From contig CAMFKK010000035.1 in assembly GCA_945957225.1 (NCBI GenBank), positions 1 through 12,178 of the forward strand: a DNA stretch of 12,178 bases. Direction: 5' to 3'. This DNA comes from an uncultured Sphingobacteriia bacterium (GTDB taxonomy: Bacteria > Bacteroidota > Bacteroidia > Chitinophagales > Chitinophagaceae). The translations under genes and the position numbers were made by a program. The notes beneath the pieces are model-generated. The model had not been told where the DNA came from and searched no databases. It saw only the letters and a program-made list of their open reading frames with translations. How positions within the stretch are numbered: the first letter of the stretch is position 1; every line of letters begins with the position of its first letter. Shown here piece after piece: positions 1 to 6,695 of this stretch.

Positions 1-1632
1 CATGGCTATCGCAATGCGCAAACAACCGTTATTGCACCTACTGGTACCATTGGTCTTGTAATGGATTGTGATACCACTGGTGTTGAGCCTGACTTTGCTT
101 TGGTGAAATTCAAAAAATTATCCGGTGGTGGTTATTTCAAAATCATCAACCAGTCTGTTCCAGCAGCATTGAAGAACCTGGGTTATTCTCCAGAAGAAGC
201 ATTGGCCATTGAACAATATGCGGTTGGTGCTGCAAGCTTTGAAAAGTCTCCGTTTATCAACAACAAGACTTTGGCTGAAAAAGGATTCACGCAAGAAGAA
301 ATTGAAAAACTGAATGGCGCTGCCCGTTCTGCCTTTGAAATAGGATTCATCTTTAACCGCTTTACCCTTGGGGATGCTTGTATGCAACGCCTTGGATTTA
401 CTGAGGCGGAGTACAGTGACTGGAGCTTTAACTTGTTAGAAGCCGTTGGCTTTACAGAAGATGAAATTGATGCTGCTAATGACTTTATCTGCGGCACCAT
501 GACCATTGAAGGTGCACCTTTGTTAAAACCAGAACACTTGGCCGTATTTGACTGCGCCAATAAATGTGGTAAAAAAGGTGAGCGTTATATTCATGCACAT
601 GGTCATATTAAAATGATGGCTGCTTGTCAACCGTTCTTGAGTGGTGCTATTTCTAAAACCATCAACCTTCCAAATGAAGCCAAGGTTGAAGAAATTGCTG
701 ATTGCTATCATTTGAGCTGGAGCTTGGGTCTGAAAGCCAATGCTCTTTACAGAGATGGTTCTAAACTAAGCCAGCCTTTGAGCAACAAATCTGACAAGAA
801 GAAAAAGAGTGAAGAAGCTGCTGAAGAAGCTGTTGCAGAAGAAACTGCTGCACCAGAAAGCAATATTGTAGACTTAGGTAAATTGACCGTTGAAGAATTA
901 TTAGAAGAAGTAACCAAGCGTATGCAGGCTTCTTCTGATACCCAACTGAAACGCGCATTGTCTAAGATTGTAGAAAGAAAATCGCTCCCTGCAAAACGTA
1001 GAGGATTTACCCAAAAAGCCAAGATCAACGGTCAAGTATTGTTTTTGCGTACAGGTGAATACCAAGATGGAACATTGGGAGAAATCTTTATAGACTTGGC
1101 CAAAGAGGGTTCTACCCTTAGAAGCTTGATGAACTGTTTTGCTATTGCCATTTCTGTTGGCTTGCAATACGGTGTGCCACTGGATGAATTTGTAGAGAAA
1201 TTTGTCTTTACCAAATTTGAACCAGCTGGTATGGTAGATCATCCAAATATCAAGACCACTACCTCCTTGGTTGACTTTGTGTTCCGTGCTCTGGCTTATG
1301 AATATCTTGACCGTACCGATTTGGTACACGTGCTTGATAAACCATCGGTTGGCAATACCGGTGAAGAGGAGGGAGAATCCCTTTTTGTGGGAAAGCCTGA
1401 GTTGAGCAGTATTCGTGTAACAGCGCCTGCCGCTGCAAGCACCACTGCTCCGGTTGCTCAAAAAGTGGAGAAACTTGCTGTAAAAGCGGAGTATGGTATG
1501 GACGCAGTAAACCAAGCGGCCAAAAACATGCAAAGCGATGCGCCTTCTTGTAACACTTGCGGACATATTACCATCCGCAGCGGTACTTGCTACAAATGCC
1601 TGAACTGTGGCAATAGCATGGGATGTAGCTAG
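1..1632 (+). CDS. nrdJ: Adenosylcobalamin-dependent ribonucleoside-diphosphate reductase (class II), C-terminal part
   Basis: Class II ribonucleotide reductase makes deoxyribonucleotides in the cytoplasm using coenzyme B12 and needs no oxygen. The frame is open from base 1, so the gene begins outside the window; 543 residues are visible. In this partial numbering, residues 12-18 (APTGTIG) and 22-31 (DCDTTGVEPD) are the conserved phosphate-binding and GIEP-type loops of the catalytic barrel, which continues to about residue 256. A charged Lys/Glu/Ala-rich linker (about 262-287) follows. A TSCPD domain lies at about 334-438, then a second Ala/Thr-rich linker. The tail has six cysteines in its last 27 residues (517, 520, 530, 533, 536, 542), typical of NrdJ and probably a metal- or redox-active tail that re-reduces the active site. 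The catalytic thiyl-radical cysteine must lie upstream of the window. The stop is TAG at 1630-1632. The identification is firm. Confidence 0.95.
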   Translation, partial: HGYRNAQTTVIAPTGTIGLVMDCDTTGVEPDFALVKFKKLSGGGYFKIINQSVPAALKNLGYSPEEALAIEQYAVGAASFEKSPFINNKTLAEKGFTQEEIEKLNGAARSAFEIGFIFNRFTLGDACMQRLGFTEAEYSDWSFNLLEAVGFTEDEIDAANDFICGTMTIEGAPLLKPEHLAVFDCANKCGKKGERYIHAHGHIKMMAACQPFLSGAISKTINLPNEAKVEEIADCYHLSWSLGLKANALYRDGSKLSQPLSNKSDKKKKSEEAAEEAVAEETAAPESNIVDLGKLTVEELLEEVTKRMQASSDTQLKRALSKIVERKSLPAKRRGFTQKAKINGQVLFLRTGEYQDGTLGEIFIDLAKEGSTLRSLMNCFAIAISVGLQYGVPLDEFVEKFVFTKFEPAGMVDHPNIKTTTSLVDFVFRALAYEYLDRTDLVHVLDKPSVGNTGEEEGESLFVGKPELSSIRVTAPAAASTTAPVAQKVEKLAVKAEYGMDAVNQAAKNMQSDAPSCNTCGHITIRSGTCYKCLNCGNSMGCS

Positions 1633-1636
1633 TTTA

Positions 1637-1701
1637 AGTGAAGAGATAAGAGTGAAGAACGAAGAGTGAAGAATGAACAGAGATGGGTGTGAAGTGAATG
1701 A
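1637..1701 (+). repeat. Tandem heptamer array (AGTGAAG-type), left arm of an inverted repeat
   Basis: Starting four bases after the nrdJ stop, the sequence reads as consecutive 7-base units: AGTGAAG at 1637, AGATAAG at 1644, AGTGAAG at 1651, AACGAAG at 1658, AGTGAAG at 1665 and AATGAAC at 1672. It then decays through AGAGATG, with related TGTGAAG and TGAATGA units at 1688-1701. The reverse complement of 1637-1675 matches 1842-1873 perfectly except that one 7-base unit is absent on the right side. Unit-length gain or loss suggests slippage or recombination between heptamers. In RNA the two arms could pair into a long stem. Function is unknown; a dispersed intergenic repeat is the simplest reading. 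Confidence 0.85.
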
Positions 1702-1720
1702 TGGTAAGTACCAAACCTTG

Positions 1721-1772
1721 GGTTAGCGGCAGCAATGCCTTAGCCATAGCTTTAAACCGTACCTGGTTAAAG
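1721..1772 (+). other. Two predicted hairpins in the nrdJ 3' region
   Basis: Between the two heptamer arrays there are two further hairpins. The first is GGTTAGcGGC (1721-1730) against GCC-TTAGCC (1737-1745), with loop AGCAAT, two G-U pairs and a bulged C. The second is CTTTAAACC (1750-1758) against GGTTAAAG (1765-1772), with one bulged A. GGTT at 1765-1768 could instead pair with AACC at 1773-1776, which is part of the terminator stem, so the helices compete. This is folding by eye. It may be an mRNA 3' end or part of a small repeat element; no known ncRNA family was recognised. Confidence 0.35.
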
Positions 1773-1808
1773 AACCGCCTCGATTAATCCCGGGGCGGTT
1801 TATTTTTT
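1773..1808 (+). terminator. Intrinsic terminator after nrdJ
   Basis: A seven-base stem, AACCGCC (1773-1779) with GGCGGTT (1794-1800), encloses a 14-base loop and is followed by TA and a run of six T (1803-1808). It lies about 140 bases after the nrdJ stop and on the correct strand to end that transcript. The GC-rich stem plus T-run fits a rho-independent terminator. The large loop is slightly unusual and could fold further through its CCGGG core. Confidence 0.65.
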
Positions 1809-1841
1809 CCCTAACCCCAAGCAAAAACCATTGGCTTTTAA

Positions 1842-1907
1842 CATTCTTCACTCTTCACTCTTATCTCTTCACTTTTTTTTATCACTCTTCACTCTTATCT
1901 CTTCACT
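1842..1907 (-). repeat. Inverted, duplicated heptamer array (CTTCACT-type), right arm
   Basis: This is the reverse-complement counterpart of the array at 1637-1701. Units CTTCACT (1846), CTTCACT (1853), CTTATCT (1860) and CTTCACT (1867) are followed by a T-run. Then come TATCACT (1880), CTTCACT (1887), CTTATCT (1894) and CTTCACT (1901). Bases 1848-1873 and 1882-1907 are an identical 26-base direct repeat separated by 8 T-rich bases. The same variant unit (CTTATCT/AGATAAG) sits in the same place in all three copies, so they share a recent origin. The array ends about 50 bases before the GMC dehydrogenase start, so it lies in or next to that operon's promoter region. A weak TAnnTTTG-like box (TAATTTTC, 1907-1914) overlaps its end, but no matching upstream TTG was found. 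Confidence 0.85.
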
Positions 1908-1956
1908 AATTTTCTTACATTCATCATCTCTAACGAATACAAAACTCTAGTTGCAT

Positions 1957-3699
1957 ATGGGAGATCTTCAGATCAAGAAACAGCCAAAGAAATACGATGC
2001 TGTAATTGTAGGTTCGGGTGCCGGTGGTGGTATGGCGGCCTACACTTTGTCCAAAGCAGGACTAAAAGTTTGCCTGATAGAAGCAGGTCCTAGTTATGAC
2101 CCTGCTATCAATTCATCTCAATTAAAAAATCCATGGGAATCTCCTAGAAGAGGCGCTAGCACTAAGTTTAGACCCTTTGGTGATTTTGACGGATGTTATT
2201 GGGGTTGGGAAATTGATGGGGAGCCTTACACTATGAAAGAAGGTTCTGCTAAATGGGATTGGTGGCGCGCCAGGATGATTGGTGGACGTACCAATCACTG
2301 GGGAAGAATCTCTCTGCGTTTTGGACCAAAGGATTTTAAACGCAGGTCTATAGATGGCTTGGGCGATGACTGGCCTATCAGCTATGATGATGTAAAACCT
2401 TATTACGACAAGATTGATAAATTGATTGGCGTATTTGGATCTGTGGAAGGTTTGCCCAATGATCCTGATGGTATTTTCTTGCCCGCACCAAAACCGCGTT
2501 TGCACGAGTTGATGATTAAAAAATCAGCTACCGGTATTGGGATTCCTGTGATTCCTTCAAGGTTATCTATTTTAACCAAGAAAATCAACGACGAACGCGG
2601 TGCTTGTTTCTTCTGTGCACAGTGCGGTAGAAGCTGTAAAGTATATGGTGATTTCTCTTCTTCTTCTGTACTCATCAAACCCGCTATTTTAACCGGAAAT
2701 ATTGACGTGATTACCAACGCCATGGCGCGTGAGGTACTCACCAATGAAGAAGGTTTGGCACATGGTGTTTCCTTTATTGACAAGACGGATAATATGGAAT
2801 ACCAGGTATTTGGAAAAGTAGTGATCCTAGCTGCCAGCACCTGTGAAACCGCGCGTTTGTTGCTGAATTCAAAATCTACCCGTCATCCAAATGGATTGGC
2901 TAATGATAGCAATGTAGTAGGTAAATACTTACATGATTCTACCGGTGCTGCCATGGGTGGGGTTTTACCAACCCTTTTTGGTAGAAAGCGCTATAATGAA
3001 GACGGGGTAGGTGGTATGCACGTGTATACGCCTTGGTGGTTAGATAATAAAAAATTGGATTTCCCACGTGGTTATCATATTGAATACTGGGGTGGTATGG
3101 GTCAACCCGCTTATGGATTTGGTATGGGCATTCAAGGACAGAACGGTAAGTTCCAAGTGAATGGTAAAACCAAAGAAGCGGGTGGTTATGGAGAATCACT
3201 TAAAGAAGACCAACGCTTTTTCTATGGTGCAGGTGTGGGTATGGCCGGACGTGGTGAAGCCGTTCCCAATATCAATAACTATTGTGAGATTGATCCCAAA
3301 GTTGTTGACAAATATGGTATTCCAGTACTACGTTTTCATACCAATCACTCTGACTATGAAATCAAGCAGGCCAAACATATGAAAGAGACTTTCAAAGAGA
3401 TCATGCACAATATGGGTGCGGTGATTACTTGGGGAGCCGATGACAATGAAAAGAATAACTGGGGTCTGAATAATCCAGGAAATATTATCCATGAAGCGGG
3501 TACCGTAAGAATGGGAGCTGATAGAAAAACATCTGCTCTTAACAAATGGAGCCAAGCGCATGATTGTAAAACCCTGTTCTGTGTAGACGGAAGTCAGTTT
3601 ACTTCTCAAGCAGACAAAAATATTACTTGGACCATTTTGGCCCTGTCTATGCGCGCTTCTGAGTATATCATTGATGAATTGAAAAAACAAAATCTGTAA
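1957..3699 (+). CDS. GMC-family oxidoreductase, gluconate 2-dehydrogenase-like flavoprotein subunit
   Basis: This is an FAD-dependent dehydrogenase of the glucose-methanol-choline family, probably oxidising a sugar, sugar acid or polyol and passing electrons to a respiratory acceptor. The 580 residues begin with an FAD Rossmann motif (VGSGAGGG, 18-25). The GGRTNHWG flavin segment is at 109-116. The C-terminal GMC domain carries the catalytic pair His512 (HEAGT) and Asn555 (NITWT). An unusual cluster, Cys217, Cys220, Cys223 and Cys227, may bind an iron-sulfur centre, as reported for the catalytic subunit of three-subunit FAD-glucose dehydrogenases. The ATG at 1957 is preferred over an in-frame TTG two codons earlier. 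There is no signal peptide of its own; the next gene, 27 bases on, encodes the partner that could carry it out of the cytoplasm. No cytochrome c subunit gene adjoins it. The true substrate cannot be told from sequence. Confidence 0.9.
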   Translation: MGDLQIKKQPKKYDAVIVGSGAGGGMAAYTLSKAGLKVCLIEAGPSYDPAINSSQLKNPWESPRRGASTKFRPFGDFDGCYWGWEIDGEPYTMKEGSAKWDWWRARMIGGRTNHWGRISLRFGPKDFKRRSIDGLGDDWPISYDDVKPYYDKIDKLIGVFGSVEGLPNDPDGIFLPAPKPRLHELMIKKSATGIGIPVIPSRLSILTKKINDERGACFFCAQCGRSCKVYGDFSSSSVLIKPAILTGNIDVITNAMAREVLTNEEGLAHGVSFIDKTDNMEYQVFGKVVILAASTCETARLLLNSKSTRHPNGLANDSNVVGKYLHDSTGAAMGGVLPTLFGRKRYNEDGVGGMHVYTPWWLDNKKLDFPRGYHIEYWGGMGQPAYGFGMGIQGQNGKFQVNGKTKEAGGYGESLKEDQRFFYGAGVGMAGRGEAVPNINNYCEIDPKVVDKYGIPVLRFHTNHSDYEIKQAKHMKETFKEIMHNMGAVITWGADDNEKNNWGLNNPGNIIHEAGTVRMGADRKTSALNKWSQAHDCKTLFCVDGSQFTSQADKNITWTILALSMRASEYIIDELKKQNL

Positions 3700-3726
3700 T
3701 CTCCCTTTGGGATGTAAAACAATAGT

Positions 3727-4383
3727 ATGGACAGAAGAAAATCAATCAAAGCCCTGCTAATTGGCTCAATGGCCACAGGTGTTCTGGTAGAATCTTGCAA
3801 GAACAGTGATAAGAAATCCATTGCGGCTTCGCCCGATGCGGTTCTTGCTGATCGCATGCAGGAAGAAAAAGACAATCTCAAAAGACTGGAAGCTGAACCC
3901 AAATTTTTCACAGCGGAAGAATTGGCAACGGTAACGGTGTTAGGAGATATAATTATACCCAAAGACAAAGTCAGTGGCTCGGCTTCAGACGCCAAGGTTC
4001 CTGAGTTTTTGGAATTTATCATGAAAGACATGCCACATTACCAAGTGCCTGTTAGGGGTGGTCTTCGTTGGTTAGACCTACAATGTCTTAATAGATTTGG
4101 GAATCCATTTGTGAAGTGTACGCCCAAACAACAAATTGAGTTGATAGACATGATTGCCTATCCTGAAAAAGCCAAACCGGAAATGGCGCAGGGCGTAGCA
4201 TTCTTTAATGAAATGCGTGACCTGGTTTGCACCGGTTTCTATACTTCAGAAATTGGCGTAAAAGATATTGGCTATATGGGTAATGTACCCAATATGTGGA
4301 ATGGTGTTCCAGATGATGTGCTCAAACAATATGGTTATGCTTATTCGGAGCGAGAGCTTAAAGAATGTGCTAAGTATGATTAA
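3727..4383 (+). CDS. Gluconate 2-dehydrogenase subunit 3 family protein
   Basis: This is the small subunit that accompanies GMC dehydrogenases of the gluconate/FAD-glucose dehydrogenase type and is needed for maturation and export of the large subunit. It has 218 residues. The N-terminus DRRKSIKALLIGSMATGVL (2-20) looks like a twin-arginine signal: RR, then a hydrophobic stretch. It runs into VESC with Cys24, a poor but possible lipobox, so the protein may be a lipid-anchored periplasmic subunit. The body begins at about residue 60 (FFTAEELATV, DIIIPKD) and ends with the family hallmark GFYTSEIGVKDIGYMGN (170-186). It is cotranscribed with the GMC gene 27 bases upstream. Because the flavoprotein lacks a signal, export of the folded pair by hitchhiking on this Tat signal is inferred. 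The operon ends at the hairpin at 4403-4433. Confidence 0.87.
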   Translation: MDRRKSIKALLIGSMATGVLVESCKNSDKKSIAASPDAVLADRMQEEKDNLKRLEAEPKFFTAEELATVTVLGDIIIPKDKVSGSASDAKVPEFLEFIMKDMPHYQVPVRGGLRWLDLQCLNRFGNPFVKCTPKQQIELIDMIAYPEKAKPEMAQGVAFFNEMRDLVCTGFYTSEIGVKDIGYMGNVPNMWNGVPDDVLKQYGYAYSERELKECAKYD

Positions 4384-4402
4384 TCAATCAATTGCATTTA
4401 AT

Positions 4403-4433
4403 AAAAAAGACCTCCAATTAGAGGTCTTTTTTT
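4403..4433. terminator. Bidirectional intrinsic terminator between converging genes
   Basis: A perfect stem, GACCTC (4409-4414) with GAGGTC (4421-4426), closes a six-base loop (CAATTA). Six A precede it and seven T follow it, so the A/T tracts can extend the stem and each strand shows a U-run. It sits between the stop of the dehydrogenase small subunit (4383) and the stop of metG (4453), and can end both converging transcripts. Confidence 0.88.
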
Positions 4434-4452
4434 ATACGCTAATGATTCAAGT

Positions 4453-6591
4453 TTAACTAACTCCTGCTCCTGCTCCAATGGCATCTTCAGGATTTACAAA
4501 ATGTAATTTTCCTGATGCGTCTTCTGCCATCAAGATCATGCCATTGCTTTCAATGCCGCGCATTTTTCTGGGTGCCAAATTGCACACTACTGTAACCTGT
4601 TTTCCAACAATGGCAGCGGGGTCAAAATGTAATGCAATGCCAGAAACAATGGTCCTGGTTTCAAAACCAAGGTCTACTTGTAGCTTTAGTAATTTATCTG
4701 CCTTCTCTACTTTTTCTGCACTAACAATAGTACCTACACGCAAATCTATTTTTGCAAAATCGTCAAAGACAATTTCTGCTTTTACTGGCGCAAACGCTGG
4801 TGCAGCAGCGGTTTCAGCAGCAGGGGATGCTTGTTCTTGTTTAGAATTTTCCAAAGCCTTGTGTAATTTTTCTATTTGATATGCTACTTCTGTGTCTTCA
4901 ATTTTACGGAACAATAATTCTGGTGGTCTTAGGTTATATCCTACGCGCAAGAGATTTAATTGCCCTGCGTTTTGCCATTCCAACATTCGGTCTACTACTT
5001 TGAGTAGGTAGCAGATTTTCTTTGCTGTAAAAGGTAGGAATGGATTAACCAAGATGGCCAGGTTGGCACAGATCTGTAAACAGATATGCATGGTATTGTC
5101 AATCACCGCTTGGGCTGCTGGCAATACCTGTCCGTTTTCGTCTACCTGTTTGGCCAAGATCCAAGGTTCTTTTTTCTGCATGTATTGGTTACCCATCCTT
5201 GCCAAGTTAATCACTTCAAAAAGGGCTTCTCTAAATTTATAACCTTCCAATAATGCTTCTACTTTTTCTTTGGCAGTACTAATTTCTGCAATGGTATCCT
5301 TGTCCAATTGGTCCAACAATTCTGGATGTAATGGTGGCACTTTGCTCTTGCAGAGTTTGTGCATGAGTACCAAGGCGCGGTTCACGAAATTGCCAAAAAT
5401 ATTCACCAACTCACTGTTATTGGCGTCTTGAAAACCCTTCCAGGTAAACTCGCTATCCTTGCTCTCTGGTGCAATCTGGGTTAGGTAATAACGCAGCGCA
5501 TCGGCTAGTTGTGGGCCGCCGTTTTCCTTATTGATAAAATCATCAATATAATCCTGCATTTCTAGTTTCCAATTCCTACTGGTGCTCATCTTATCTCCCT
5601 CTAGGTTCATGAATTCATTGGCGGGTACATTCTCAGGAAGAATATCGCCATGCAATTGCAACATCACTGGAAAAATAATGCAGTGAAACACAATATTGTC
5701 CTTGCCAATAAAGTGCACCAATTTGGTTTCTTTATCCTGCCAATATGGTTTCCAATCCTTGTCATTGTCCAGTGCCCATTGTTTGGTGGCACTGATATAT
5801 CCAATAGGTGCGTCAAACCATACATAGAGCACTTTTCCTTGGGCGTCTTTAGCAGGAACTGAAATCCCCCAATCCAAGTCACGGGTAACTGCCCTGGCTT
5901 GCAAGCCTCCATCAATCCAACTCTTGCACTGACCTACCACAGATGTACGCCAGTCTTGTGCATGATCTTTTAAAATCCAGTTCCGTAAAAAAGCTTCATG
6001 ACGGTCTAATGGCAGGTACCAGTGTTTGGTGGCTTTTTTAATGGGTTTATTGCCACTTAAAGTACTCACGGGGTTAATTAGTTCGTCTGGACTCAGACTC
6101 TTGCCACAGCGCTCGCATTGGTCGCCATAGGCGCTTTCAAAAGCACAGTTGGGGCAAGTGCCCTTAATATATCTGTCGGCCAAAAAACTATTGGCGGCTT
6201 CGTCAAAATATTGCTCGCTTTCCTTGATTTCCAAATCACCTTTTTCATTGAGTACGCGGAAAAATTCCTGTGCGGTTTCATGGTGCAAAGGAGCGCTGGT
6301 TCTATGATAAATATCAAACTCAATACCCAAGTCTTTAAAGTTCTGGGCAATAATGGGATGGTATTTGTCAATAATGGCCTGAGCAGTAGTGCCTTCCTTG
6401 GTGGCTTGAATGGGAATGGCGGTGCCGTGTTCATCGCTACCGCAAACAAATACCACGTCTCTTTTCTGGGCTTTTAAATAACGCACATAGGTATCTGCTG
6501 GCAGATAAGCCCCGGCCAAGTGTCCAATATGTTTGAGCCCATTGGCATAGGGAAGGGCTGCTGTAATCAAATATCTTTTGGGTTGGTTCAT
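4453..6591 (-). CDS. metG: Methionine--tRNA ligase
   Basis: This class I aminoacyl-tRNA synthetase charges tRNA-Met in the cytoplasm; it is an essential gene. It has 712 residues from the ATG at 6591. HIGH is at 21-24 and KMSTS at 334-338, the two ATP-binding signatures. A zinc knuckle has CPNC at 146-149 and CERC at 159-162. The anticodon-binding helical domain follows. An Ala/Pro-rich linker (about 585-603) then joins a C-terminal EMAP/Trbp111-like OB-fold (about 609-712, FDDFAKIDLRVG onward) that binds tRNA and usually mediates dimerisation. The frame stays open 29 codons further upstream, but those residues look unrelated to the family and the likely promoter (6618-6648) lies within them, so the internal ATG is chosen. 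It is divergent from the LD-carboxypeptidase gene and converges on the dehydrogenase operon. Confidence 0.97.
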   Translation of the reverse strand: MNQPKRYLITAALPYANGLKHIGHLAGAYLPADTYVRYLKAQKRDVVFVCGSDEHGTAIPIQATKEGTTAQAIIDKYHPIIAQNFKDLGIEFDIYHRTSAPLHHETAQEFFRVLNEKGDLEIKESEQYFDEAANSFLADRYIKGTCPNCAFESAYGDQCERCGKSLSPDELINPVSTLSGNKPIKKATKHWYLPLDRHEAFLRNWILKDHAQDWRTSVVGQCKSWIDGGLQARAVTRDLDWGISVPAKDAQGKVLYVWFDAPIGYISATKQWALDNDKDWKPYWQDKETKLVHFIGKDNIVFHCIIFPVMLQLHGDILPENVPANEFMNLEGDKMSTSRNWKLEMQDYIDDFINKENGGPQLADALRYYLTQIAPESKDSEFTWKGFQDANNSELVNIFGNFVNRALVLMHKLCKSKVPPLHPELLDQLDKDTIAEISTAKEKVEALLEGYKFREALFEVINLARMGNQYMQKKEPWILAKQVDENGQVLPAAQAVIDNTMHICLQICANLAILVNPFLPFTAKKICYLLKVVDRMLEWQNAGQLNLLRVGYNLRPPELLFRKIEDTEVAYQIEKLHKALENSKQEQASPAAETAAAPAFAPVKAEIVFDDFAKIDLRVGTIVSAEKVEKADKLLKLQVDLGFETRTIVSGIALHFDPAAIVGKQVTVVCNLAPRKMRGIESNGMILMAEDASGKLHFVNPEDAIGAGAGVS

Positions 6592-6617
6592 CTTAATCCA
6601 ATCGGTTTTAAAGAGGG

Positions 6618-6648
6618 CAAAACTAAGCAATCCGCGGCTAAGGGGCAA
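6618..6648 (-). promoter_or_regulatory. Bacteroidetes-type promoter for metG
   Basis: On the minus strand a full TAnnTTTG box (TAGTTTTG, plus-strand positions 6618-6625) is preceded, after 20 bases, by TTG (6646-6648). This matches the TTG-N17-23-TAnnTTTG promoter pattern described for the primary sigma factor of Bacteroidetes. Transcription would begin at roughly 6611-6614, leaving a leader of about 20 bases before the metG ATG at 6591. It also argues against starting metG further upstream. This is a pattern match only. Confidence 0.5.
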
Positions 6649-6695
6649 TTTATACCCGTTTTGGGCTAAGAGCGGCATTGTCTTACATTCGTAAC

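Noticed and set aside
901..1566. A 221-codon open frame on the minus strand inside nrdJ.
   Set aside because: It lies wholly antisense to a strongly conserved coding region, its translation has no recognisable domain, and similar antisense frames occur in the other long genes here. It is a by-product of codon use.
1637..1907. A CRISPR array or ordinary transposon ends.
   Set aside because: Units are 7 bases in direct register without unique spacers, so this is not CRISPR. No transposase gene or clear target-site duplication flanks the arms, so an autonomous insertion sequence is not supported.
6118..6477. Open frames of about 118 codons on both strands overlapping metG near the zinc-knuckle region.
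   Set aside because: Both are out of frame with metG, which is unambiguous across this stretch, and neither translation resembles a protein family.
6660..6691. Plus-strand TTTG-N20-TACATTCG as a promoter for the LD-carboxypeptidase gene.
   Set aside because: The box matches seven of eight positions, but the implied transcription start falls on or after the ATG at 6696. That would need leaderless translation, so it is left out of the feature list.
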